Part shown: positions 35,968 to 43,210 of the stretch, piece after piece
Layout: each line of letters starts with the position of its first letter
How positions within the stretch are numbered: the first letter of the stretch is position 1
Assembly: GCF_900128495.1 (NCBI RefSeq)
Contig: NZ_LT635801.1
Location: forward strand, 1,809,997-1,873,996
DNA: 64,000 bases
From: Bacteroides ilei
Lineage (GTDB): Bacteria; Bacteroidota; Bacteroidia; Bacteroidales; Bacteroidaceae
Direction: 5' to 3'
Notes under the pieces: generated by a model
The model's input: only the letters and a program-made list of their open reading frames with translations
Database searches by the model: none
Told to the model about the DNA's origin: nothing
Made by a program: the position numbers and the translations under genes

Positions 35968-36666
35968 ATGGACGAAAAATTACGAATCTTGCTGTGCGAA
36001 GATGATGAGAATCTTGGCATGCTGTTGAGAGAATATTTACAGGCAAAGGGATATTCGGCCGAACTGTTCCCCGATGGTGAGGCTGGCTATAAGGCTTTTC
36101 TGAAGAACAAGTACGACCTGTGTGTGCTAGATGTGATGATGCCTAAGAAGGATGGTTTTACGCTGGCTCAGGAAATCCGCCAGGCAAATGCCGAAATTCC
36201 GATTATCTTCCTGACCGCGAAGACGTTGAAAGAAGATATTCTGGAAGGGTTTAAGATCGGTGCAGACGACTATATAACCAAGCCGTTCAGTATGGAAGAG
36301 CTTACTTTCCGAATTGAAGCTATCTTGCGTCGTGTACGGGGAAAACGCAACAAGGAAAGTAATATGTATAAGATAGGTCGTTTTACGTTCGATACCCAGA
36401 AACAGATTCTGTCAATAGGTGACAAGCAGACCAAGCTGACCACCAAGGAATCTGAGCTGTTGGGATTGCTTTGTGCGCATGCGAATGAAATCCTTCAGCG
36501 TGATTTTGCCTTGAAGACCATCTGGATTGACGATAATTATTTCAATGCACGAAGCATGGATGTGTATATCACCAAGTTGCGTAAGCATCTGAAAGACGAT
36601 GATTCGATTGAAATTATCAATATACACGGAAAAGGCTATAAACTTATTACTCCGGAACAGGAATGA
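35968..36666 (+). CDS. rprY: OmpR-family response regulator, RprY-like
   Basis: A receiver domain (ILLCEDDENLGMLLREYL; phosphoacceptor D55 in CVLDVMMPKKDGFTLA; FLTAKTLKEDI) followed by a winged-helix DNA-binding domain (FDTQKQILSIGDKQTKLTTK, YITKLRKHLKDD, IHGKGYKLI). The open frame begins earlier inside rprX, but MDEKLRILLCEDD at 35968 is the natural start, one base after the kinase stop, giving 232 residues. In Porphyromonas and Bacteroides, RprY binds promoters of redox, transport and stress genes. A strong terminator separates it from the small gene that follows on the other strand. Confidence 0.87.
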   Translation: MDEKLRILLCEDDENLGMLLREYLQAKGYSAELFPDGEAGYKAFLKNKYDLCVLDVMMPKKDGFTLAQEIRQANAEIPIIFLTAKTLKEDILEGFKIGADDYITKPFSMEELTFRIEAILRRVRGKRNKESNMYKIGRFTFDTQKQILSIGDKQTKLTTKESELLGLLCAHANEILQRDFALKTIWIDDNYFNARSMDVYITKLRKHLKDDDSIEIINIHGKGYKLITPEQE

Positions 36667-36684
36667 GGCTGTTTTGCGGGAAAT

Positions 36685-36719
36685 AAAAAAGCCTGGATTC
36701 ATTGAATCCAGGCTTTTTT
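36685..36719. terminator. Bidirectional terminator after rprY
   Basis: A perfect 10-bp stem GCCTGGATTC/GAATCCAGGC has a 3-base loop. It is flanked by A6 and T6, so it works for rprY and for the convergent 58-residue gene. Confidence 0.95.
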
Positions 36720-36740
36720 ATTTCTGATCTTTCGGAATAA

Positions 36741-36917
36741 TCAGTCCGTAATGCGTTTGTTAAGAACAATGTAAGCGATCAGACCGATAACAATAAGTAA
36801 CAATGATCCTCCCAAAACTGCATTGTTGTTTACATTGCCTGCCGCATAGCACGCAATCAGGATGACTGCACCGATGATAACCAGTATCACTCCTAAGTTC
36901 TTTAATAAGCTTTTCAT
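36741..36917 (-). CDS. 58-residue membrane protein with two helices
   Basis: Found by translating the gap between rprY and the MarR gene. Start ATG is at 36915-36917 and stop TGA at 36741-36743. The product opens MKSLLKNLGVILVIIGAVIL, has a middle AGNVNNNAVLGG and ends IAYIVLNKRITD. Two hydrophobic helices (about 8-25 and 35-52) are joined by a short Asn/Gly turn, giving a helical hairpin with both ends probably cytosolic. The frame uses sensible codons throughout and is followed by a perfect terminator, which supports a real gene. I recognise no named family, but small proteins of this shape are common in Bacteroidetes. Confidence 0.8.
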   Translation of the reverse strand: MKSLLKNLGVILVIIGAVILIACYAAGNVNNNAVLGGSLLLIVIGLIAYIVLNKRITD

Positions 36918-37033
36918 GTGTGTCTTCTATTTTATGGTTTATTATATTCTTGGTTACAAATTAAAGTATAATTCTTGTATTGAGAAAATTATTTTAGGAA
37001 AAAAAATGAAATAGTTGACAGTGAATCGTTTTT

Positions 37034-37480
37034 TCAGTCTTTTGTATTGGTGAATATCTTTCTCAATACTTCCTGGCTTACCCGGAGTTCTTCCAGTGTC
37101 AGTCCGTGTAAAGCTTCCTTCAATGTCTTGTTGGCAATGAAACGGGCATTTTCTTCCAGTTCTTTACCGGTTTTGGTCAGATGAACCAGATTGGTCCGTC
37201 TGTCTTTCTTGTCCGACATGCGTACCACAAGGTTCTGGCGTTCCATATTGTCAATCAGGCGGGTCATACTGGGTTTGTCCTTGAAGGTGGCATTGCATAA
37301 TTCCTGTTGTGTTACACCGTCTTTTTCCCAAAGGAACAAAAGGACAGTCCATTGTTCCGGAGTTATTTCTATTCCGTTCTGGCGGAAATTACGGCTTAGC
37401 TTGCGGTTGATGGCAGCCGAGACTTTACCGTTCAGGATGGCAAAAATTAATTGCAGGTCGAAATTAAATTGTTCTATCAT
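37034..37480 (-). CDS. MarR family transcriptional regulator
   Basis: A 148-residue winged-helix dimeric regulator. The N-terminal dimerisation helix (LIFAILNGKVSAAINRKLSR) is followed by ITPEQWTVLLFLWEKDGVTQ, recognition helix FKDKPSMTRLIDNMERQNLV and a wing MSDKKDRRTNLVHLTKTGKE. These match MarR family spacing closely. It is divergent from rpsF, with about 180 bases between. The inducer and targets cannot be read from the sequence. The adjacent 58-residue membrane protein on the same strand, 116 bases downstream, may share its transcript. Confidence 0.92.
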   Translation of the reverse strand: MIEQFNFDLQLIFAILNGKVSAAINRKLSRNFRQNGIEITPEQWTVLLFLWEKDGVTQQELCNATFKDKPSMTRLIDNMERQNLVVRMSDKKDRRTNLVHLTKTGKELEENARFIANKTLKEALHGLTLEELRVSQEVLRKIFTNTKD

Positions 37481-37585
37481 AAATTATTGTTTCAACAACT
37501 ACACAAATATACGGTGTTTTTCGGTATGTCTGTAATAAAGGAATGTATAAATAACATTCTTTATCATTTAAAAATGAGTTAAGTA

Positions 37586-37616
37586 TTTGTTTATTAAATA
37601 AAAGTTAGTACCTTTG
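37586..37616 (+). promoter_or_regulatory. rpsF-rpsR-rplI promoter, perfect Bacteroides consensus
   Basis: TTTG (37586-37589), a 19-base spacer and TACCTTTG (37609-37616) match -33 and -7 exactly. The leader to the rpsF ATG is about 42 nt. Confidence 0.85.
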
Positions 37617-37664
37617 CGCCGCAATTGAAAAATTTTTATTAATAATTTAATTATAACGAATAGT

Positions 37665-38012
37665 ATGAATCAATACGAAACCGTTTTCATTTTAACTCCC
37701 GTTTTGTCTGATGTTCAGATGAAGGAAGCGGTAGAGAAGTTCAAAGCTATCCTTACTCAGGAAGGTGCGGAGATCATCAATGAAGAAAACTGGGGACTGA
37801 AGAAACTGGCTTATCCGATCCAGAAAAAGTCTACAGGTTTCTATCAGCTGATTGAGTTTAAAGCAGAACCGTCGGTAATCGCAAAACTTGAAGTAAACTA
37901 CCGTCGTGACGAACGTGTTATCCGTTTCTTGACTTTCAAGATGGATAAGTACGCTGCAGAATATGCTGCTAAGAGAAGAAATGTTAAATCAACTAAAAAG
38001 GAGGAAAACTAA
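37665..38012 (+). CDS. rpsF: 30S ribosomal protein S6
   Basis: A 115-residue S6 of standard length: [20 protein letters not shown] at the N-terminus, [31 protein letters not shown] and the late [18 protein letters not shown]. It binds the central domain of 16S rRNA together with S18, encoded two bases downstream. First gene of the S6-S18-L9 operon behind a consensus promoter. Confidence 0.98.
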   Translation: MNQYETVFILTPVLSDVQMKEAVEKFKAILTQEGAEIINEENWGLKKLAYPIQKKSTGFYQLIEFKAEPSVIAKLEVNYRRDERVIRFLTFKMDKYAAEYAAKRRNVKSTKKEEN

Positions 38013-38014
38013 TC

Positions 38015-38284
38015 ATGGCACAGCAACAATCAGAAATCAGATATTTAACTCCGCCTTCAGTAGACGTTAAAAAGAAAAAATACTGCCGTTTCAAAAAGAG
38101 TGGTATTAAGTATATCGACTACAAAGATCCTGAATTCCTGAAGAAATTCTTGAACGAACAGGGTAAAATCCTTCCGCGCCGTATTACAGGTACTTCATTG
38201 AAGTTCCAGCGTCGTATTGCGCAGGCTGTTAAGAGAGCTCGTCACTTGGCTTTGCTGCCTTTCGTAACTGACATGATGAAATAA
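38015..38284 (+). CDS. rpsR: 30S ribosomal protein S18
   Basis: An 89-residue S18 with [40 protein letters not shown] and [15 protein letters not shown], all typical. The first half keeps a single Cys in KYCRF. It starts two bases after rpsF and ends 17 bases before rplI, with a GGAGG-like stretch ahead of the rplI ATG. Confidence 0.98.
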   Translation: MAQQQSEIRYLTPPSVDVKKKKYCRFKKSGIKYIDYKDPEFLKKFLNEQGKILPRRITGTSLKFQRRIAQAVKRARHLALLPFVTDMMK

Positions 38285-38301
38285 TTAAAGGAGGAATAAG
38301 T

Positions 38302-38751
38302 ATGGAAATTATCTTGAAAGAAGACGTAGTTAACTTGGGCTACAAGAATGATATTGTAACCGTTAAGTCAGGTTATGGTCGTAACTATCTTATTCCGACT
38401 GGCAAGGCCGTTATCGCTTCTCCGGCTGCAAAGAAAATGTTGGCTGAAGAATTGAAACAGCGTGCTCACAAATTGGAAAAGATTAAAAAGGATGCTGAAG
38501 CAGTTGCTGAATCTTTGAAGGGCGTATCTTTGAAAATTGCTACAAAAGTCAGCGCTACTGGTTCTATCTATGGTTCAGTAGGTAACATCCAGATTGCTGA
38601 AGAATTGGCTAAATTGGGTCACAACATCGATCGTAAGATTATTGTTGTTAAGGATCAGGTTAAGGAAGTTGGTCATTACAAGGCAATCGTTAAACTTCAT
38701 AAGGAAGTTTCTGTTGAGATTCCTTTTGAAGTTGTTGCAGAAGAAGCTTAA
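38302..38751 (+). CDS. rplI: 50S ribosomal protein L9
   Basis: A 149-residue L9 with the N-terminal 23S-binding domain (MEIILKEDVVNLGYKNDIVT, VKSGYGRNYLIPTGKAVIAS), the long connecting helix (LAEELKQRAHKLEKIKKDAE) and the C-terminal domain (ATGSIYGSVGNIQIAEEL, YKAIVKLHKEVSVEIPFEV). Last gene of the operon, followed by a terminator. Confidence 0.98.
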   Translation: MEIILKEDVVNLGYKNDIVTVKSGYGRNYLIPTGKAVIASPAAKKMLAEELKQRAHKLEKIKKDAEAVAESLKGVSLKIATKVSATGSIYGSVGNIQIAEELAKLGHNIDRKIIVVKDQVKEVGHYKAIVKLHKEVSVEIPFEVVAEEA

Positions 38752-38775
38752 TTTTGCAGTCTGTAAATACTTGAT

Positions 38776-38814
38776 AATTCCCCTGTCGGACTTGTTTCGG
38801 CGGGGGATTTTTTT
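38776..38814 (+). terminator. Terminator of rpsF-rpsR-rplI
   Basis: AATTCCCC pairs with GGGGGATT around an 18-base loop, then seven T (38808-38814). Confidence 0.8.
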
Positions 38815-38818
38815 GTAT

Positions 38819-38993
38819 ATATGTTTCGGAGGTGTGTGCGTACGGATAGGGGGTAGTTTGTATTGATGTGTTGAAGTAGTGTGTGTATTTGCCTGTTGTG
38901 ATAAAGAGTGGGTAGATAGAATAGAGGGGGATTAAGGTGTGTAGATACATGGGATAGATGTATCTGAATATTGCAGGAGGAGGGAAAAGGGCA
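38819..38993. other. C-depleted, G-rich intergenic stretch
   Basis: About 175 bases between the rplI terminator and the terminator of the small lipoprotein gene. The plus strand is almost without C and rich in G and T/A, unlike every other gap in the window. No coding frame with plausible codon use is visible. It contains the inverted repeat at 38943-38965. Confidence 0.5.
38943..38965. repeat. Perfect 8-bp inverted repeat
   Basis: AGATACAT (38943-38950), spacer GGGATAG, ATGTATCT (38958-38965). No T-tract follows, so it is not a terminator; it has the shape of a dimeric protein-binding site or a small RNA hairpin. Confidence 0.55.
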
Positions 38994-38999
38994 TAAAAA

Positions 39000-39026
39000 A
39001 AGTCTGTAGGCTGAGCTTACAGACTT
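39000..39026 (-). terminator. Terminator of the 64-residue lipoprotein gene
   Basis: AAGTCTGTA pairs with TACAGACTT. On the minus strand seven T (38994-39000) follow. It lies 27 bases past the stop codon. Confidence 0.9.
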
Positions 39027-39053
39027 TCAATTCTCTCGAATGTTCGGCTTCAA

Positions 39054-39248
39054 TTATTCAGCTACAACTGCAGAGTCAACTGCTGCTGAATCAACTGCTG
39101 CTGAATCAACTACTGGAGCTGCTTCTTCTACAACTGTTGCTGCGATTGAATCTGAATCAACTGTAGATTCTGAATTAGCTGCTTTGTTACCGCAAGATGC
39201 GAAAGAAACAGCAGCAAATGCTACGAACAAAAATACTAATTTTTTCAT
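39054..39248 (-). CDS. 64-residue alanine/valine-rich lipoprotein
   Basis: Signal MKKLVFLFVAFAAVSFASC (lipobox FASC) is followed by a mature part of only about 46 residues (GNKAANSESTVDSDSIAATV and then PVVDSAAVDSAAVDSAVVAE). The C-terminus is a low-complexity VDSAA repeat, acidic and without aromatic residues, so it is probably unfolded and tethered to a membrane. It has its own promoter element and a strong terminator, consistent with high expression of a small structural envelope lipoprotein, loosely like Lpp. That role is inference. Confidence 0.85.
   Translation of the reverse strand: MKKLVFLFVAFAAVSFASCGNKAANSESTVDSDSIAATVVEEAAPVVDSAAVDSAAVDSAVVAE
39079..39108 (+). repeat. 15-bp tandem repeat inside the small lipoprotein gene
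   Basis: ACTGCTGCTGAATCA occurs twice in perfect tandem (39079-39093, 39094-39108), with degraded copies on both sides. Each unit encodes five residues (DSAAV on the minus strand), so copy-number change would stay in frame. Confidence 0.85.
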
Positions 39249-39609
39249 TTTCTTTGCTTTTTAAAATCTGTAATACTTTAGTTGTTTTCTTAAAACGTTG
39301 CAAAGATATGTACTTTTCAGATACGTTGTTCTCCTGTCTTGAACTTTTTTTTGAAAAAGTGTATTTTTAACATTTTTAAAGTCATATATCCTTGTAAAAT
39401 GCTCATTTGTGCTCTTTTTGTGCATGAATTTGTAAGATTTTTATTTCTTCTTATCTTATTTTATTTAAATGCTGTCTATTTGTGTCAATGCCCGGTTGGG
39501 GAGGATGCTGGTTTATTCCCAAAAAAATGATAACTCTGGAGTCTTGGATCTGAAAGTTCGGATAATATTGCGTAACTTTGTAACTTGAAAACATTTATAT
39601 AAAGACAGA
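39249..39609. other. A+T-rich intergenic region between lipoprotein gene and mtaB
   Basis: 361 bases between divergent genes. On the minus strand TATCTTTG (39301-39308) is the likely -7 of the lipoprotein gene, giving a leader of about 45 nt. On the plus strand TAACTTTG (39573-39580) is the likely -7 of mtaB. The rest is T-rich with no coding-like frame. Confidence 0.55.
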
Positions 39610-40926
39610 ATGATTGATACAACTGTATTTCAGGATAAAAAGGCTATCTATTATACATTAGGATGTAAGTTGAATTTTGCCGAAACCTCGACCATAGGTA
39701 GAGCGTTGAAGGAAGCGGGGGTCCGTACGGCACGTGAGGGCGAGAAGGCTGATATCTGTGTAATCAACACTTGTTCCGTTACGGAAATGGCCGACAAGAA
39801 ATGCCGGCAGGTAATCCATCGCCTGGCAAAGGAAAACCCAGGTGCCTTTATTGTCGTTACCGGTTGTTATGCACAGTTGAAGCCGGGTCAGGTGGCCGAT
39901 ATTGAAGGAGTTGATCTGGTGCTGGGTTCGGAACAGAAAGGGGATTTGCTGAATTATTTGGGCGCTATGGAGAAACACGGGCATGGTGAGGCTATTGTAA
40001 CTGCTTCAAAGGATATCCGGAAGTTTTCCCCTTCCTGTTCGCGTGGTGACCGTACCCGTTATTTTCTGAAAGTTCAGGATGGCTGTGATTATTTCTGTTC
40101 TTATTGTACCATACCGTATGCGCGTGGAAGAAGCCGGAACGGAACAATTCAGGAGCTGGTAGATCAGGCCCGTCAGGTGGCGGCTGAAGGCGGTAAGGAG
40201 ATTGTGCTGACTGGCGTGAATATCGGTGATTTCGGTAAGACTACAGGAGAGACATTCTATGATCTGGTAAAGGCTTTGGATAAAGTGGATGGAATAGAAC
40301 GGTACCGGATTTCATCCATTGAGCCGAATCTGTTGACTGATGAGATTATAGAGTATGTATCTCATTCTTCCCGTTTCATGCCTCATTTCCATGTCCCGTT
40401 GCAGTCGGGTTCTGATGAAGTGCTGAAACTGATGCGGCGCAGGTATGATTCCGCTTTGTTTGCTTCTAAGGTAGCCAAGATCAAGTCGCTGATGCCCGAT
40501 GCGTTCATCGGTGTAGATGTGATTGTTGGTACGCGTGGCGAAATGCCCGAGTATTTTGAAAAGGCCTATAAGTTTATAGAAGAACTGGATGTTACCCAGT
40601 TGCATGTGTTCAGTTACTCGGAGCGTCCCGGAACACAAGCTTTGAAAATTGATTATATCGTCTCACCGGAAGACAAACATGCGCGCAGTCAGCGTCTGTT
40701 GGCACTTTCGGATGAGAAGTTGAAAGCCTTTTATTCCCGTCATATCGGACAGGAAGCTGTTGTGCTGATGGAACACTCGAAACCAGGAGTTCCCATGCAT
40801 GGATTTACGGATAATTATATCCGTGTCGAGTTGAATCATGATGATGACTTGGATAACCAACTGGTCCATGTACGTTTGGGCGATTTCAATGAAGATGGTA
40901 CTGCTTTGAGAGGAATCATATTATAA
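39610..40926 (+). CDS. mtaB: tRNA t6A37 methylthiotransferase
   Basis: Converts t6A37 to ms2t6A37 in tRNA-Lys-type tRNAs using two iron-sulfur clusters. In 438 residues it has the UPF0004 domain (YYTLGCKLNFAETSTIGRAL, INTCSVTEMADKKCRQ, VVTGCYAQL with its three cysteines), the radical SAM core (KVQDGCDYFCSYCTIPYARG; CxxxCxxC), HFHVPLQSGSDEVLKLMRRR and a C-terminal TRAM-like domain. The opening TLGCKLNFAET is characteristic of MtaB rather than MiaB or RimO. The glycosyltransferase gene follows eight bases after its stop. Confidence 0.94.
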   Translation: MIDTTVFQDKKAIYYTLGCKLNFAETSTIGRALKEAGVRTAREGEKADICVINTCSVTEMADKKCRQVIHRLAKENPGAFIVVTGCYAQLKPGQVADIEGVDLVLGSEQKGDLLNYLGAMEKHGHGEAIVTASKDIRKFSPSCSRGDRTRYFLKVQDGCDYFCSYCTIPYARGRSRNGTIQELVDQARQVAAEGGKEIVLTGVNIGDFGKTTGETFYDLVKALDKVDGIERYRISSIEPNLLTDEIIEYVSHSSRFMPHFHVPLQSGSDEVLKLMRRRYDSALFASKVAKIKSLMPDAFIGVDVIVGTRGEMPEYFEKAYKFIEELDVTQLHVFSYSERPGTQALKIDYIVSPEDKHARSQRLLALSDEKLKAFYSRHIGQEAVVLMEHSKPGVPMHGFTDNYIRVELNHDDDLDNQLVHVRLGDFNEDGTALRGIIL

Positions 40927-40934
40927 TCATAATT

Positions 40935-41957
40935 ATGAAAAAGGTGTCGGTAGTTATATTGAATTGGAATGGAGCCGGAATGCTTCGGAATTATCTTCCT
41001 TCTGTGATAAGGTATTCACAAGGGGAGGATGTGGAGGTCTGTGTGGCAGATAACGGTTCGACCGATCATTCATGTGAAATTCTGGAGAAAGAATTTCCTT
41101 CCGTACGTCTGATTTGTCTGGATAGAAACTACGGATTCGCCGAAGGTTACAATAAGGCATTGGCCCAGGTGGATGCCAAATATGTCGTTCTGCTGAACAG
41201 TGATGTAGAGGTTACGGAAGGATGGCTTGATACATTGACGGATTATATGGAGAAACATCCGGAGGTGGTAGCCTGTCAACCGAAATTGCTGGGATGGAGA
41301 GACAGGGAACGTTTTGAATATGCAGGGGCTTCCGGAGGTTTTATCGATTACTATGGATATCCTTTCTGTAGAGGTCGTATTTTTGACGTTGTTGAGAAAG
41401 ACAGGCATCAGTATGATACGGTTATTCCTGTTTTTTGGGCTACTGGCGCCGCTTTATATATCCGGTTGGATAAGTATAGGGAAGTGGGAGGTCTGGATGG
41501 CCGTTTCTTTGCGCATATGGAGGAGATTGACTTGTGCTGGCGGTTGAACAGTAGAGGTTATCGGCTGGTTTGTATACCTCAAAGTGTGGTATATCATGTT
41601 GGAGGGGCTACATTGAAGAAAGAGAATCCCCGTAAGACTTTTCTTAATTTCCGGAACAATCTTCTGATGCTTTATAAGAACTTGCCGGATGAAGATCTGA
41701 AACCGGTAATGAGGATGCGTGCCTTGTTGGATTTTATTGCTTCCATGGTTTATGTAGCGAAATTGGATTTCAGGAATGCAAAAGCTGTCTGGAATGCCCG
41801 GAAGGAATTTATGGCGCTGCGTGAACAGTTCAAACCCGACAGGAAGGAAAATCTGCAACGGACGGTCGTTTCTGATATTCCACAGAGATACAGATTCAGT
41901 ATTTTATGGCAGTCGAAGATAAAAGGTAGGAAATTTTTTTCCACTCTTCCTGGATGA
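40935..41957 (+). CDS. Glycosyltransferase family 2
   Basis: A 340-residue GT-A enzyme using a nucleotide sugar donor. SVVILNWNGAGMLRNYLPSV (donor binding), CVADNGSTDHSCEILE, the DxD-type LLNSDVEVTEGWLD and the late HMEEIDLCWRLNSRGYRLVC form the classic rhamnosyltransferase-like GT2 pattern. No transmembrane helix is evident; the C-terminal basic region (FRNAKAVWNARKEFMALREQ) may bind the membrane. It is co-transcribed with mtaB, and no other polysaccharide genes are near. Acceptor and sugar cannot be told. Confidence 0.9.
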   Translation: MKKVSVVILNWNGAGMLRNYLPSVIRYSQGEDVEVCVADNGSTDHSCEILEKEFPSVRLICLDRNYGFAEGYNKALAQVDAKYVVLLNSDVEVTEGWLDTLTDYMEKHPEVVACQPKLLGWRDRERFEYAGASGGFIDYYGYPFCRGRIFDVVEKDRHQYDTVIPVFWATGAALYIRLDKYREVGGLDGRFFAHMEEIDLCWRLNSRGYRLVCIPQSVVYHVGGATLKKENPRKTFLNFRNNLLMLYKNLPDEDLKPVMRMRALLDFIASMVYVAKLDFRNAKAVWNARKEFMALREQFKPDRKENLQRTVVSDIPQRYRFSILWQSKIKGRKFFSTLPG

Positions 41958-42015
41958 CAGAAATGTTCATATTTTTTCTTATTGATTTTTATATGATATC
42001 ATAAATTACAGTCGT

Positions 42016-43011
42016 ATGAAAGAACAATATTGGAAGTATTCCTTGATTATTCTTATTGTTGTAGTCGGGTTTGTTCTGTTCCGTCAGGCACAGCCTTTTA
42101 TGAACGGTGTGTTGGCTGCAGTTACTCTTTATATTCTGTTACGGAATTTTTCCCAGTGGCTTCAGTCAAAGATGAATCCGTTGTTGGCTGTGTGGCTGTT
42201 GACAATAGGGACAACATTATTTATCTTGATACCTCTGTCTTTGTTTGGTTGGGCTGTATTCAACCAATTGTCGGGGATGCATCTCAATACGCAGAGTATT
42301 ATCCAGCCGGCGCAGCAGACTATTGAAATTATCAAGGAAAGGACCGGGTTTGATATGCTTTCTGAGAAAAGCCTTTCCTTTATTGTGGAACAGATTTCAT
42401 CGATTGGTAAAACCGTCATGAGTGGAGTCAGTGATTTCATTATAAATTTTGCGGTTGCCATCATGCTGCTGTTCTTTATGCTGAGTGGCGGAAGGCAAAT
42501 GGAAGAATATATATCTACTATACTTCCGTTCAAGAAGGCTGATAAAGACGAGGTTGTGAAGAAAGTAGCTTTGATTGTCCGTTCCAATGCTATCGGTATT
42601 CCTTTGCTTGCTCTTATACAAGGTGGAATTTCATTGGCCGGTTACCTGATGTTGGGGGTTCCTAACCCCGTTCTTACAGCTTTGCTGACAGGTTTCGCTT
42701 CCATTATTCCGGTAGTAGGTACTGCTTTGATATGGGTTCCGGTTGTCATTTATTTTATAGTGACAGGCGATTGGCTGCATGCTGTACTGATGACAGCTTA
42801 TGGAGGGGTTATCGTGTCTCAATGTGATAATCTGATCCGGTTTATCCTGCAGAAGAAGATGGCCGACACTCATCCGTTGATAACCATTTTCGGCGTTGTG
42901 GCAGGGTTACCCTTGTTCGGTTTTATGGGGATTATATTCGGTCCTCTTATGGTAGCTTTATTTCTGCTGTTTGTGGATATGTTCCGGAAAGAATACCTGC
43001 TTTCGGATTAG
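42016..43011 (+). CDS. AI-2E family transporter
   Basis: A 331-residue inner-membrane permease of the PerM/AI-2E exporter family. About seven or eight helices are seen: an N-terminal pair (YSLIILIVVVGFVLFRQAQP, VLAAVTLYILLRNFSQWLQS), a helical soluble section (about 90-130), and the conserved C-terminal block with PNPVLTALLTGFASIIPVVG, TALIWVPVVIYFIVTGDWLH and GLPLFGFMGIIFGPLMVALF. Despite the name, most members have no proven autoinducer-2 transport. It lies 200 bases upstream of the SusC-like operon, but a separate promoter in between makes it unlikely to be part of it. Confidence 0.9.
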   Translation: MKEQYWKYSLIILIVVVGFVLFRQAQPFMNGVLAAVTLYILLRNFSQWLQSKMNPLLAVWLLTIGTTLFILIPLSLFGWAVFNQLSGMHLNTQSIIQPAQQTIEIIKERTGFDMLSEKSLSFIVEQISSIGKTVMSGVSDFIINFAVAIMLLFFMLSGGRQMEEYISTILPFKKADKDEVVKKVALIVRSNAIGIPLLALIQGGISLAGYLMLGVPNPVLTALLTGFASIIPVVGTALIWVPVVIYFIVTGDWLHAVLMTAYGGVIVSQCDNLIRFILQKKMADTHPLITIFGVVAGLPLFGFMGIIFGPLMVALFLLFVDMFRKEYLLSD

Positions 43012-43128
43012 GTATGTATATAAATTTGTATATATCTTTTTGTTTGTGTTGTTGTTTTTTGTATTTCATTTTGATTTTCATTTTATTATTTTTTTGCTCA
43101 TATTGGTATCATATGATGATATTTTTAT

Positions 43129-43136
43129 TAATTTTG
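43129..43136 (+). promoter_or_regulatory. -7 element of the SusC-like operon
   Basis: TAATTTTG matches TAnnTTTG; TTGG at 43103-43106 is a possible -33 with a 22-base spacer. The leader to the annotated start would be about 70 nt and contains the upstream MMKTKRGL reading frame. Confidence 0.45.
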
Positions 43137-43180
43137 GGCCGTTTTTATAAAAAGGTTACCAAATTAATCAAAATAGATGT

Positions 43181-43207
43181 ATGATGAAGACAAAGAGAGG
43201 TTTGTAG
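43181..43207 (+). other. Upstream in-frame leader MMKTKRGL ended by TAG
   Basis: ATG ATG AAG ACA AAG AGA GGT TTG is followed by TAG, then AGA and the susC ATG at 43211, all in the same frame. The peptide looks like the basic n-region normally heading a SusC signal peptide. A single base change from CAG, TGG or AAG to TAG would explain the split. Confidence 0.7.
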
Positions 43208-43210
43208 AGA

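Noticed and set aside
37617..37664. Possible S6:S18 autoregulatory RNA motif in the rpsF leader
   Set aside because: The leader is short and A+T-rich; apart from GCCGC at its start there is no hairpin with the CCG loop known for that motif.
38690..38950. 86-codon minus-strand frame downstream of rplI
   Set aside because: Half of it is the antisense of rplI and the rest reads the C-depleted gap, giving artificial Pro/Thr/Tyr richness; it also crosses the rplI terminator.
39339..39530. 63-codon plus-strand frame before mtaB
   Set aside because: Phe/Leu/Ile-rich only because the DNA is T-rich; no helix-breaking loops or conserved features, and it ends far from any terminator.
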